64,000 bases of DNA from Nonomuraea sp. NEAU-A123 (lineage in GTDB: Bacteria; Actinomycetota; Actinomycetes; Streptosporangiales; Streptosporangiaceae). The stretch covers positions 62,001 through 126,000 of the forward strand of contig NZ_JAHFZZ010000005.1 in the NCBI RefSeq assembly GCF_018603905.1, written 5' to 3'. A model generated the notes under the pieces. The model saw only the letters and a list, made by a program, of their open reading frames with translations, did no database searches and had not been told where the DNA came from. Within the stretch, counting starts at the first letter, position 1. Each line of letters starts with the position of its first letter. Below, one piece after another: positions 52,370 through 61,408 of the stretch. Made by a program: the position numbers and the translations under genes.

Positions 52370-52984
52370 TCACTCCGGCGGCTTGACGCCCCTGGCCAGC
52401 GGCGCGCGCCAGTTGTAGCGCATCGCGGCGATGCGCAGGACGAAGGCCAGTACGGCGGCGGCCAGCGTGGCGGGCCAGCCGTGCAGGTCGATCGTGTAGA
52501 GCGCCGCCATGGCCGCCGAGCCGAGCATCGCGGGCACCGCGTAGAGCTGGCGGTCGTACAGCAGCGTCGGGATCTCCCCGGCCAGCACGTCGCGCAGCAT
52601 GCCGCCGCCGACGGCCGTCGTGACGCCGAGCAGGGCCGCGTGCAGGGGGTTGAGCCCGTAGTCGAGCGCCTTCTCGGTGCCCACCGCGCAGAACAGGCCG
52701 AGGCCCGCCGCGTCGAGCACCAGGATGGCGGGCATCACCTTGGCCACGTGCGGATGCCAGAAGAACACAATGGCCGTGGCCACCACCGGCACGAGCACGT
52801 AGCCGTTGCTCTGGAAGGCGGTGGGCCGGACGTTCAGGATCAGATCCCGCACGACGCCGCCGCCCAGGGCGGTCATCTCGGCGATCACCGCCATGCCCAC
52901 CATGTCGAGCCGCTTGCGTACGCCCATCAGCGCACCCGACAGGGCGAAGACGAAGATGCCTACGAGATCGAGAATTTCCGACAC
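52370..52984 (-). CDS. UPF0126/TRIC-type trimeric cation channel family protein
   Basis: A 204-residue protein of two three-helix repeats, each with a glycine motif: ALGGGVVRDLIL and AVGGGMLRDVLAG. Bacterial TRIC homologues form potassium-permeable channels; some members are linked to amino acid uptake. The GTG at 52984 begins SEILDLVGIFVFALSGALMG, the usual start. Its 5' end is 11 bp from the end of the POT transporter gene on the same strand. Confidence 0.9.
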   Translation of the reverse strand: MSEILDLVGIFVFALSGALMGVRKRLDMVGMAVIAEMTALGGGVVRDLILNVRPTAFQSNGYVLVPVVATAIVFFWHPHVAKVMPAILVLDAAGLGLFCAVGTEKALDYGLNPLHAALLGVTTAVGGGMLRDVLAGEIPTLLYDRQLYAVPAMLGSAAMAALYTIDLHGWPATLAAAVLAFVLRIAAMRYNWRAPLARGVKPPE

Positions 52985-52995
52985 AAGACTGATTT

Positions 52996-54474
52996 CTACC
53001 TGAAAGTGGTCGGATGGTGCTCAGCCATCAGCGCCCGCAGCCGCCGCGTGAACACCAGCAGCACCGCTCCGCCCACGATCGCCATCGCGGCCAGGAACAG
53101 GTAGTACGCGGGCTCGGACAGCACGGAGGTGAGCCGTCCGGTCTGCCCGCCGACCGCGTCGCCCACCGACACCGCGATGAACCAGATGCCGAGCATCTGC
53201 CCCTTGAACGCCCGCGGCGCCAGCTTGGTGGTGACCGAGAGCCCCACCGGGCTGAGCGACAGCTCGCCGAACACCTGGATCAGGTACACCAGCACCAGCC
53301 ACCAGACCGAGACCTTGCCCGCCTCGGCCAGCCTGGCCGCCACCGCCATGACCACGAAGCTCAGACCCGCCATGAACAGTGCGAACGCGAACTTCTGCGG
53401 TGTGCTCACCCGGGTCCCCAGCTTGGTCCAGAGCGCCGCGAACACCGGCACCAGGATCAGGATGAACAGCGAGTTGAACGACTGCGTGGTCGCCGCCTGG
53501 ATCGGGAGGCCGAACAGCGACAGGGCGGTGTTGTTCTGGGCGAAGAACAGCAGCTTGCTCGGCGCCAGATCGAAGATCATCCAGAAGATCGCGGCCGCCA
53601 CGAAGAGCCAGATGTACGCCTTCATCCGCAACTGCTCGTCCTCGGTCAGATCGTGGCTGCCGAGCATGATGTAGCCGAAGTAGAGCACCGGCACCGTCAG
53701 CACCACGACCGTCACCACCACGGTGAACCTGGACAGCGTGAACGTGCCCGTCGCCACCCAGATCGCCATGGCCACCACGGTCAAGGCCACCGCGAACGAG
53801 ACGATCTTGATGACCCGCGCCCGCTCGGGCGGCGTCAGTGGCAGACCGGGCTGGTCGCCGACGCCTCTGAGGCTCTTCCTGCCCAGGGTGTACTGCAGCA
53901 GGCCGAGTGCCATGCCGACCGCCGCCGCGCCGAAGCCGAGATGCCAGCGACCGCCCGCGGCCAGCCCGCCCACCACGATCGGCGCGATGAAGGCGCCGAG
54001 GTTGATGCCCAGGTAGAACAGCGAGAACCCGGCGTCCCTGCGCCCGTCGTCCTCGTCGCGGTAGAGCCGGCCGACCATGACCGAGATGTTCGGCTTGAGC
54101 AGGCCGGTGCCCGAGATGATCAGCAGCAGGCCGAGCCAGATGAAGGACGCCCCGCCGACCGGGAGGGCCATGCTGATGTGGCCGCACATGATGATGAAGC
54201 CGCCCCAGAAGACCGACCTGCGCGGGCCCAGCATCCGGTCGGCGATCCAGCCGCCGGGCAGCGCCACCAGGTAGATCAGCGCGCCGTAGACGCCGACGAC
54301 CGCCTGCGCGGTCTGCTCGGTCATGCCGAGGCCGTGCTGGGCGGGTGAGGCCGCCATGAAGGTGGCGAGGATGGCGCGCAGGCCGTACCAGCTGAATCGC
54401 TCCCACATCTCGGTGCCGAACAGCGTCGCAAGGCCCCACGGATGCCCGAAGAACGTCCGTTCTTCCTTGCTCAT
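52996..54474 (-). CDS. Proton-dependent oligopeptide (POT/PTR) transporter
   Basis: A 492-residue transporter with about fourteen helices. The ExxERFxYYG motif appears as EMWERFSWYGLRA (residues 22-34), with LYLVALPGGWIADRMLG and GTGLLKPNISVMVG following. Uptake of di- and tripeptides with protons is the family function. Trp replaces the first tyrosine position of the ERFSYYG motif, a conservative change seen in some actinobacteria. ATG at 54474. Confidence 0.93.
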   Translation of the reverse strand: MSKEERTFFGHPWGLATLFGTEMWERFSWYGLRAILATFMAASPAQHGLGMTEQTAQAVVGVYGALIYLVALPGGWIADRMLGPRRSVFWGGFIIMCGHISMALPVGGASFIWLGLLLIISGTGLLKPNISVMVGRLYRDEDDGRRDAGFSLFYLGINLGAFIAPIVVGGLAAGGRWHLGFGAAAVGMALGLLQYTLGRKSLRGVGDQPGLPLTPPERARVIKIVSFAVALTVVAMAIWVATGTFTLSRFTVVVTVVVLTVPVLYFGYIMLGSHDLTEDEQLRMKAYIWLFVAAAIFWMIFDLAPSKLLFFAQNNTALSLFGLPIQAATTQSFNSLFILILVPVFAALWTKLGTRVSTPQKFAFALFMAGLSFVVMAVAARLAEAGKVSVWWLVLVYLIQVFGELSLSPVGLSVTTKLAPRAFKGQMLGIWFIAVSVGDAVGGQTGRLTSVLSEPAYYLFLAAMAIVGGAVLLVFTRRLRALMAEHHPTTFR

Positions 54475-54602
54475 GCGCCCGCCCCTTCTGTGTGCGATTC
54501 ATTACTCTACGTGACGGTGATGCCCAGGCCTTGCCGCTACCCCGGTGGTGTGGTGCGATGCATGCCAGCTCAGCAAGTGACCACTGACTGGAGGCGGGTG
54601 CC

Positions 54603-56441
54603 ATGGCGGATGTCCTCGAGGTCCGGGCGGAGATCGAGCGGTCAATCGCCGGTCGTACCGTATGCGGGCAGCTCAGCGAGCTCGCCGAGCGCTATCCGGA
54701 CGCGCCCGCCTACTCCGATCCCGTCGACGGCGGCTGGAGCACGCTGAGTTACGGTCAGGCCAGGCAGCAGGTGTTGGAGATAGCGGCCGGATTCGCCGCA
54801 CTCGGCCTGGAACCCGGCGAGTCGGTCGCCCTGATGATGGTCAACAGGAGCGAGCACGTGCTGGCCGACCTCGGCGCCGTGCACGCGGGCGGCGTCGGCT
54901 GCACCGTCTACTCGACGTTCGCGCCCGACCAGATCGCGTTCGTCGCCGCCGACGTGGGCGCCCGGATCGTGGTGCTCGGCGGCCCCGCCGAACTGGCCCG
55001 CTGGCGGCCGGTGCTCGGCGAGCTGACGGGACTACGCAAGATCATCATGCTGGAGGGCGTGCCCGACGACGACGACCGGTTCATGTCCTGGCCGGACTTA
55101 TTGGAGCTGGGGCGCTCCGCGCTGGCCGCGCACCCGGAAGAGGTCGAGGCCCGCTGGCGCGCCGTGACGGCGGCCGACGTGGCCACCGTGCTCTACACCT
55201 CGGGCACCACCGGCAGGCCTAAGGGCGTCCCCCTCACCCACACGAACGTCTTCTACGAGGTCGAATCGACCGACCGCATCACCGCGCTGCCCGTCCAGGG
55301 CACGCAGATCTCCTACCTCACCTACGCCCACATCGCCGAGCGGGTCCTGAGCCTCTACCTGCCGCTGGTGAAGGTCTCCCACGTGCACTTCTGCACCGAC
55401 CTGGCCAACCTCGGCGCCACGCTCGGGCAGGTCAAGCCGATGATGTTCTTCGGCGTGCCGCGCGTGTGGGAGAAGATGATGGCCCGCCTGCTGGCGGTCC
55501 TGGCCACCCAGCCGGAAGAGCAGCAGGCCGCCGTACGCCAGGCCATGGCGGCCGGCGTCGCCTACGTCGAGGCCGGGCAGTACGGCGGCACGATCACCCC
55601 CGAGATCAGGGCCGCCTACGAGCAGGCCGACTCCTCGCTGCTGTCCATCATCCGCGGCATGATCGGCTTCGACCGCGCCGAGTGGACCGCCACCGGCGCC
55701 GCGCCGCTCCCCGGCGAGGTGCAGCGCTTCTACGCCGGTCTCGGGCTGAAGGTCATCGACGTGTACGGCATGACGGAGACGACCGGCGCCTTCACCGGCA
55801 ACGGTCCCGCCTGCTACCGCCTCGGCACCGTCGGCCGGGCCGAGGCGGGTGTCGAGGTCCGCATCGCCGCCGACGGCGAGCTTCTCACCCGCAGCCCGCT
55901 GAACACCCGCGGCTACCTCAACCGCCCCGAGGAGACCGCCCAGCTCATCGACGACGAGGGATGGCTGCACACCGGCGACATCGGCACGGTCGACGACGAC
56001 GGCTTCTACCGCGTCGTCGACCGCAAGAAGGAGCTGATCATCACCGCCGGCGGCGAGAACATCTCCCCGGCCGAGATCGAGAACCACCTCAAGGAACACC
56101 CCCTCATCGGCCAGGCCCTCGCCTACGGCGACAACCGCGCCTACCCGGTGGCCGTGCTGACGCTCGACGCCGAGGTGGCGCCCGGCTGGGCGCAGGCGCG
56201 CGGCATCACGTTCGGCTCGCTCGCCGAACTGGCGGAGCACTCCGACGTGCTCAAGGAGGTGGAGGCCGCCGTCGTGGTGGCCAACGCCAAGCTGGCCAGG
56301 GTGCAGCAGGTCAAGCGGTGGGCGCTGCTCGGCACCGAGTGGACGGCCGAGACCGAGGAACTGACGCCCAGCCTGAAGCTCAAGAGGCGGGTCATCCACG
56401 CCAAGTACGCCGACGTCATCGAGGGGCTGTACTCCGGCTGA
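54603..56441 (+). CDS. Long-chain acyl-CoA synthetase (FadD-like)
   Basis: A 612-residue AMP-forming ligase. The P-loop is VLYTSGTTGRPKGVPLTH (near 197-214), the A5 motif is VYGMTETTGAF, and the hinge and C-domain have YRVVDRKKELIITAGGENISPAEIE with the C-terminal LTPSLKLKRRVI lysine. It activates fatty acids as acyl-CoA. The ATG follows GAGGCGGGTGCC. It is divergent from the POT transporter and has no fatty acid genes next to it. Confidence 0.92.
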   Translation: MADVLEVRAEIERSIAGRTVCGQLSELAERYPDAPAYSDPVDGGWSTLSYGQARQQVLEIAAGFAALGLEPGESVALMMVNRSEHVLADLGAVHAGGVGCTVYSTFAPDQIAFVAADVGARIVVLGGPAELARWRPVLGELTGLRKIIMLEGVPDDDDRFMSWPDLLELGRSALAAHPEEVEARWRAVTAADVATVLYTSGTTGRPKGVPLTHTNVFYEVESTDRITALPVQGTQISYLTYAHIAERVLSLYLPLVKVSHVHFCTDLANLGATLGQVKPMMFFGVPRVWEKMMARLLAVLATQPEEQQAAVRQAMAAGVAYVEAGQYGGTITPEIRAAYEQADSSLLSIIRGMIGFDRAEWTATGAAPLPGEVQRFYAGLGLKVIDVYGMTETTGAFTGNGPACYRLGTVGRAEAGVEVRIAADGELLTRSPLNTRGYLNRPEETAQLIDDEGWLHTGDIGTVDDDGFYRVVDRKKELIITAGGENISPAEIENHLKEHPLIGQALAYGDNRAYPVAVLTLDAEVAPGWAQARGITFGSLAELAEHSDVLKEVEAAVVVANAKLARVQQVKRWALLGTEWTAETEELTPSLKLKRRVIHAKYADVIEGLYSG

Positions 56442-56507
56442 TCCTTTGCCGTTGAGGGCGTGAGTCGTGGTCGTGGTCATTACCGGGTGGTTCCTACCGT
56501 CTCGGTC

Positions 56508-57842
56508 ATGATCAGAAGTCTTCTTCTCGTCTCGCTCGCGGCGGGGGCGCTCACGGTGCCCATACCGGCGTCCTCTGCCGCGACCGAGCTCGCGATTCGT
56601 GAGATCAACGTACGACCGGCAAGCCCTGTGGTCGGGGCCGGGAACTCCGTCCGGCTGGTGATCGACGTGATCGCCAAGGGGGTGAGGGGGAGAGACGGGG
56701 TGACCATCCAGGTGGAGCCCGGGTCCACGCCCGATGCCACGGACTCTGTCACCGGCGGATCCCTTGTCACCTCCAAGCCCTCCTCGCCCAGCACCGGGGT
56801 GCTCGCGCCCGGTCCCACCGGGTCTGCCGCGACAGGCCGGTCCGCCACAGCGGCTCCGGCCTCGGCCTCGCGCGCCGCCGTCGGCGGGCACCGTGGCGCC
56901 TTGCGCACCGCGGTCGCCAGGCCCGATGGCGCCTTGCGGGTAGCGGTCGGCGGGCCTGGTGGCGCCTCTCGCGTCCAGGAGCTTCCCGCCGCTCTCCGGC
57001 AGCCCAGTGGGCACGCCCGTCTGGCCGTACGGACCGACTGGGACACGCGACCGGCTTACGACGGGCGGCCCACGGATGGCGTGCGACCCTCCACGGCCCC
57101 CGCGCAGGGCGCGAACACGGCCCCCGCGCAGGGCGCGAACGCGGCCGTCCACCCCGACTCAGACGTCAAGACGGCCATCAACCTCGCCCCGGGCGGAGAG
57201 GCCACCGTGGACCCTGCCGGGGGCGTCGGCACGGCTACTACGGAGCCCGGCCGCGCTGGGTGGCCGGGCTGGTTCGGGCCGGGCGTCTGGGCGGCGGCCA
57301 GGGAGCCGCAGCCCCGCCCCGTCAACGTGGAACCCGCGCCGGCACTCATGCCGGTGTGGCGTACGACGCCGGGCGGGATGCGGATGAGGGACAACTGGCA
57401 GACCTGGCGGTTCCTCCCCGACAAGGTACTCACCCGCTTCTACCCGTCGGGAACGTGGACGATCACCGCCACCGCGACCGGCGACGACGGTACGAGCGTG
57501 ACGCGGCATCAGACATTCCAGCTCAAGCGCGAGACCAAAATGTCGTCCGTACGGGCGGAAAGGGCGGGCGCCCCCGATTCCGTACGGCTGCACGGCTCCC
57601 TGACCAGGGTGGACCCGCGCGGATACGCGGAATACGCGCCGTTCGCGGACCAGCGGGTGGAGATCTTGTGGCGCGCGGAGGCCGACGACGAGTGGGAGCG
57701 GGTGGCGGTCACGACCACCGGCGAGACGGGCGACTTCGCCAAGACGGTCCAGGGACGCGCCGGCGGCTACTGGCGGGCCCGCTACCTGGGAACCGCCCAC
57801 TACGCCTCCAAGATCTCCCGAATCCACGAAAGCTCTGAATAA
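56508..57842 (+). CDS. Secreted hypothetical protein with disordered middle and a C-terminal beta domain
   Basis: A 444-residue protein. The signal peptide is at 1-25 (IRSLLLVSLAAGALTVPIPASSA), then a beta-like module (ELAIREINVRPASPVVGAGNSVRLVIDV), an Ala/Pro/Gly-rich disordered region (about 85-270) with repeated APAQGAN and GALR-type units, and a C-terminal beta-rich domain (about 275-444). The last 90 residues resemble the whole mature part of the secreted protein at 58005-58484. No enzyme motif. The start at 56508 is supported by the signal peptide. Surface adhesion or binding is a guess. Confidence 0.75.
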   Translation: MIRSLLLVSLAAGALTVPIPASSAATELAIREINVRPASPVVGAGNSVRLVIDVIAKGVRGRDGVTIQVEPGSTPDATDSVTGGSLVTSKPSSPSTGVLAPGPTGSAATGRSATAAPASASRAAVGGHRGALRTAVARPDGALRVAVGGPGGASRVQELPAALRQPSGHARLAVRTDWDTRPAYDGRPTDGVRPSTAPAQGANTAPAQGANAAVHPDSDVKTAINLAPGGEATVDPAGGVGTATTEPGRAGWPGWFGPGVWAAAREPQPRPVNVEPAPALMPVWRTTPGGMRMRDNWQTWRFLPDKVLTRFYPSGTWTITATATGDDGTSVTRHQTFQLKRETKMSSVRAERAGAPDSVRLHGSLTRVDPRGYAEYAPFADQRVEILWRAEADDEWERVAVTTTGETGDFAKTVQGRAGGYWRARYLGTAHYASKISRIHESSE

Positions 57843-58004
57843 TCGGATAAAAGGATAAAAATCGTGCGATAAAGCCCATCGGATGAATTGTCGTTGCACG
57901 ATTGTGATCGAGAACTTCGCAACTTTTCCTTGCCTTTAGGCGTCATTGGCGTTGACGTGTTCTGTCCTTGGGGCGCGTTCTCCTACGGGGAAGGAAGTTC
58001 ATTC

Positions 58005-58484
58005 ATGATGCGACGTCTCGCCGCCGGACTGGCGGTGGCTGCTCTGGGCGCCACGGTCGTGGCGACCGCCGCCACGCCGGCGCTGGCCGATCCCGGGTTC
58101 GACGGTGGTCACACCCGCCTGACGCTCGACGCCAACCCCGAACCGGCCTGGCGCGGCAAGCCGCTGACGCTCGAAGGCAAGCTGTCGGTGGAGTGCGAAG
58201 AGGACTACATCAGCGGTTTCGTGTCTGTCCACAACGCCGACTACTGCAAGGAGTCGGAGTCGTGGCACCGCCTGGGCTGGAAGCGGATCGCGATCCTCTT
58301 CCAGGCGGACGGCAGCGGCCGCTGGGAGTACGTGGAGTCGGTCAAGACCAGCGGTGACGGCTACTTCTCCACCCGCGTCCCCGCGTACACCTCGGGCACC
58401 TGGAAGGCGGTCTTCGAGGGAGCCAAGTGGCTCGACGGCGCGCAGGCCACCGACTGGGTGAAGGTCGTCGGCCGCCGCCACTGA
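58005..58484 (+). CDS. Small secreted hypothetical protein
   Basis: A 159-residue protein with signal peptide (MRRLAAGLAVAALGATVVATAATPALA) and a mature beta-sandwich-like domain of about 130 residues: LTLEGKLSVECE, WKRIAILFQADGSGRWEYVESVKTSGDGYFSTRV, SGTWKAVFEGA. Two cysteines (in VECEED and DYCKES) could form a disulfide. The ATG at 58005 or 58008 follows GGGGAAGGAAG. The upstream 160 bp are AT-rich for this genome. It is paralogous to the C-terminus of 56508-57842. Confidence 0.82.
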   Translation: MMRRLAAGLAVAALGATVVATAATPALADPGFDGGHTRLTLDANPEPAWRGKPLTLEGKLSVECEEDYISGFVSVHNADYCKESESWHRLGWKRIAILFQADGSGRWEYVESVKTSGDGYFSTRVPAYTSGTWKAVFEGAKWLDGAQATDWVKVVGRRH

Positions 58485-58502
58485 CCACACACCCGGCTCG
58501 CG

Positions 58503-58537
58503 AACGCCCGGTCCCCGAAATGGGGCCGGGCGTTTTC
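58503..58537 (+). terminator. Terminator after the small secreted protein gene
   Basis: AACGCCCGGTCCC (58503-58515) pairs with GGGGCCGGGCGTT (58522-58534) with one T-G pair over a 6-nt loop, followed by TT and CGC. A classic intrinsic terminator for this genome. Confidence 0.85.
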
Positions 58538-58628
58538 GCTTCTGTACCGGCAAGGGCCGACCGGCTTCGGGGCCCGACTCGGAAGCGCTTGTGGCCGCAG
58601 GGCCGGGTCCCGGCCGGAAGCGGCTGGT

Positions 58629-58895
58629 TCATGCTCCGGGGTGCGGTTCCTCCCGGTAGAGCACCAGGTGCTCGTGGTAGAGGACGCCGTCGCGGATGTC
58701 GCCCGTCGCGGTGAACCCGGTGTCGTCCACGTAATCCAGATGGGCGCCCGTCACCGTGTAGCGGCCGGTGTAGGCGCTGCGCCGATCGCCGCGAGCTTCG
58801 TCGTAGCGGCCGTTCGCCAGCAGTTCCTGCCGGATGTAGCCGTCGGCCGTCACCCACATGCCGACCACGTTCACGTCGGCTGCCTCGCTGGACAT
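58629..58895 (-). CDS. Atu4866-like small protein
   Basis: An 88-residue protein with GMWVTADGYIRQELLANGRYDEARG, RRSAYTGRYTVTGAHLDYVDDTGFTATGDIRDGVLYHEHLVLYRE, an antiparallel beta pattern matching the Atu4866 family, whose structure is known but not its function. The ATG at 58895 follows ACGAGGGGGATGCG. Its 3' end lies close to the preceding terminator, which may serve it from the other side. Confidence 0.8.
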   Translation of the reverse strand: MSSEAADVNVVGMWVTADGYIRQELLANGRYDEARGDRRSAYTGRYTVTGAHLDYVDDTGFTATGDIRDGVLYHEHLVLYREEPHPGA

Positions 58896-59404
58896 CGCAT
58901 CCCCCTCGTCGGTTGTCTGTTCCGGGGTCAGTCTCCCGTCGGCCGGAAGCCGGTGACAGGCTGAGCTTTTCCTGGGTGCGCGACCCCCAGGCAGCCGCCG
59001 TTTTTGTACGTCCCGCGGCTTCGCTTCGGCTAGTGCCGCATCCTTGAGACCTGCCGCACCCGTACCGCTGATGGCCGTGTGTCGGGCGATCGTGGTGCTG
59101 ATGTCCGCGCAGGCCGGCCAGCTCCCGGACATCGCGCATCTCCTGACCGTCGCCGACGGACCGCGCGCTTCCAAGGCCGCGATCTCGAGGCGGGGGCCCT
59201 AGACAGCGGCTCGTGGGGCGGGCTTGAGGGCGCGTCGGCGTCCGGGCGGCGGCATCCCTGATGCGGCGGCCTCCGGAGGAGACGGTCTCGAAGCCGCGAT
59301 CCTGAGGGCGCGTTCGTGATATCGCGTCCGTGAGACCGCGGTCCTGAGGCCCAAGCCATGTGGCTCTCAGCCGAGGTTCGCGGTGATGGCGTAGAGTCCC
59401 GCGG
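58896..59404. other. 509-bp intergenic region with a possible transposase relic
   Basis: No complete gene. Plus-strand 59080-59165 reads CRAIVVLMSAQAGQLPDIAHLL, which resembles the N-terminal helix-turn-helix of IS630-type transposases but stops after about 30 residues. The 3' part has several GATC/CTGAG-containing short repeats and stop codons in all frames. The last 12 bp hold TAGAGT (59393-59398), a likely -10 for the next, apparently leaderless gene. Confidence 0.4.
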
Positions 59405-60169
59405 GTGATCGAAGAACCTTTAGCCGGGGGTGGGGTCAACTCGGTCGTCCGGGTCGGTGACACCGTCCGGCGGCCGACCGGTCCGTGGACGCCGGCCGTG
59501 CACCGTCTGCTGGAGCACCTCGCCGCGGCCGGGTTCAAGGGGGCGCCCCGCGCTCACGGGCTGGACGAGGCCGGTCGGGAGGTCCTCGACTTCGTCCCGG
59601 GTGACGTTGCGCACTACCCGGTGCCCGCCTACGCCTGGAGCGACGCCGCGCTGGAGGCGCTGGCCGTACTCATGCGGGCCTATCACGACGCCACCGCGGA
59701 CTTCACGGAACAGGACGCCGAGTGGTACTTCCCGGCGCGCGAGCCGGCCGAGGTCGTCTGCCACGGTGACATCGCGCCCTACAACTGCGTCTACCGCGAC
59801 GGCCTGCCGGTGGCGCTCATCGACTTCGACACCGCCCATCCCGGGCCGCGCCTGTGGGACGTCGCCTACGCCGCCTACCGGTTCGTCCCGCTGTCGGCCG
59901 TCGGCAACGGCGAGGCCGTACTGCCGGTGACCGAGCAGGCCAGGCGGCTACGACTGCTCGGCGACGCCTACGGCCTTTCCGACGACGAGCGGACGGCGCT
60001 GCCCGAGATGGCGGCGGAACGGCTGCGGGCGATGGTCGACCACATGCGGCAGCAGGCCGCAGCCGGGAACGAGGCGTTCGCCGCCCACCTGGCCGCCGGG
60101 CACGCCGACCTCTACCGGACGGACATCGAACACATCACCCGCCACGCCACCACGTTCCGGCACCCCTAG
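59405..60169 (+). CDS. Aminoglycoside phosphotransferase (APH) family protein
   Basis: A 254-residue kinase-like protein. The catalytic loop is VCHGDIAPYNCVY (HGDxxxxN), and the Mg-binding Asp is in ALIDFDTAHPGPRLWDVAYAAYRF. The nucleotide-binding half is short. These proteins phosphorylate small molecules; antibiotic resistance is not implied by the sequence. The GTG at 59405 is 7 nt after a TAGAGT -10, so the gene is probably leaderless. Confidence 0.85.
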   Translation: MIEEPLAGGGVNSVVRVGDTVRRPTGPWTPAVHRLLEHLAAAGFKGAPRAHGLDEAGREVLDFVPGDVAHYPVPAYAWSDAALEALAVLMRAYHDATADFTEQDAEWYFPAREPAEVVCHGDIAPYNCVYRDGLPVALIDFDTAHPGPRLWDVAYAAYRFVPLSAVGNGEAVLPVTEQARRLRLLGDAYGLSDDERTALPEMAAERLRAMVDHMRQQAAAGNEAFAAHLAAGHADLYRTDIEHITRHATTFRHP

Positions 60170-60281
60170 CCAGGAATCACCTGATCACGAGCCGCGTTGT
60201 CGTCGGGTGACTTGTCGGTTTTGGGGGCGGCCGGAAGGCCGACATAGGCTGGCGTTCTAGCGATAGACAGGAGGTGACGCC

Positions 60282-61271
60282 ATGTTGCGAGACTCGTTCG
60301 GACGGGTGGCGACGGATCTGCGGGTGTCCCTCACGGACAAGTGCAACCTGCGCTGCACCTACTGCATGCCACCCGAAGGGCTCGACTGGCTGCCCAACGC
60401 CCAGCTCCTCACGGCCGACGAGATCGTCAGGCTGGTCACGATCGGCGTCGAACAGCTGGGTGTCACCGAGGTCCGCTACACCGGGGGCGAGCCGCTGTTG
60501 CGCCGCGAGCTGCCCGACATCGTCGGCCGTACCGCCGCGCTCAGCCCCAGGCCGCAGGTGTCCCTGACGACCAACGGCATCGGGCTGGCCCGGCTGGCCG
60601 GGACGCTCGTCGAGGCGGGTCTCGACCGGGTGAACGTCTCGCTGGACACGCTCGACCGCGACACGTTCAAGCGGCTCGCGCACCGCGACAGGTTCGAGGA
60701 CGTCATCGCCGGGCTGAGCGCCGCCCATGACGCGGGTCTGCGTCCTGTCAAGGTCAACACCGTACTGATGCGCGACGTCAACGACCACGAGGCCGTGCCG
60801 CTGCTGCGCTACTGCCTCGAGCAGGGCTACGAACTGCGCTTCATCGAGCAGATGCCGCTCGACGCCCAGCACGGCTGGACCCGTGAGGGCATGGTGACCG
60901 CCGACGAGATCCTCGCGCTGCTGTCGGTCTCGTTCGACCTCACGCCCGACGACCTCGAGGAGCGCGGCAGCGCTCCCGCCGAGCGGTTCCTGGTCGACGG
61001 TGGGCCCGCGCGGGTGGGCGTGATCGGGTCGGTGACGCGCCCGTTCTGCGGCGCGTGCGACCGCGTACGGCTGACCGCCGACGGGCAGATCCGCAACTGC
61101 CTGTTCGCCACCGAGGAGTCCGATCTGAAGACGCCTCTGCGGGACGGCGCCTCCGACGAGGAACTCGCCGCCCGCTGGATCGCCGCCGTCTCGCGCAAGC
61201 GCGCCGGGCATGGCATCGACGACCCGTCGTTCCTCCAGCCGTCCCGGCCGATGTCGGCGATCGGCGGCTAG
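60282..61271 (+). CDS. moaA: GTP 3',8-cyclase MoaA
   Basis: A 329-residue radical SAM enzyme converting GTP to 3',8-cyclo-GTP in molybdenum cofactor synthesis. The N-terminal cluster cysteines are 21, 25 and 28 (KCNLRCTYCMPPEG); the C-terminal cluster is CGAC-DRVRL and, 13 residues on, NCLF; and the essential C-terminal Gly-Gly is present (SAIGG). The ATG at 60282 follows ACAGGAGGTGACGCC. mobA follows on the same strand. Confidence 0.97.
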   Translation: MLRDSFGRVATDLRVSLTDKCNLRCTYCMPPEGLDWLPNAQLLTADEIVRLVTIGVEQLGVTEVRYTGGEPLLRRELPDIVGRTAALSPRPQVSLTTNGIGLARLAGTLVEAGLDRVNVSLDTLDRDTFKRLAHRDRFEDVIAGLSAAHDAGLRPVKVNTVLMRDVNDHEAVPLLRYCLEQGYELRFIEQMPLDAQHGWTREGMVTADEILALLSVSFDLTPDDLEERGSAPAERFLVDGGPARVGVIGSVTRPFCGACDRVRLTADGQIRNCLFATEESDLKTPLRDGASDEELAARWIAAVSRKRAGHGIDDPSFLQPSRPMSAIGG

Positions 61272-61408
61272 CCTCTTTTCTCGTACGTTGTACGGAACGG
61301 CTGGGCCTTCTCCATACGATGTGCGGGAAGGAGTCACCGCTCGGCGAGAGTTGTGTGCCGGGACGGGGTGGCCGGTTGGCTCCCGGCCGTGGTGCGTACC
61401 GTGGGGGC

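Noticed and set aside
58896..59404. Small antisense frames of 60-180 codons in the relic gap
   Set aside because: No ribosome sites, no family motifs, and proline/arginine-rich composition typical of non-coding GC-rich DNA.
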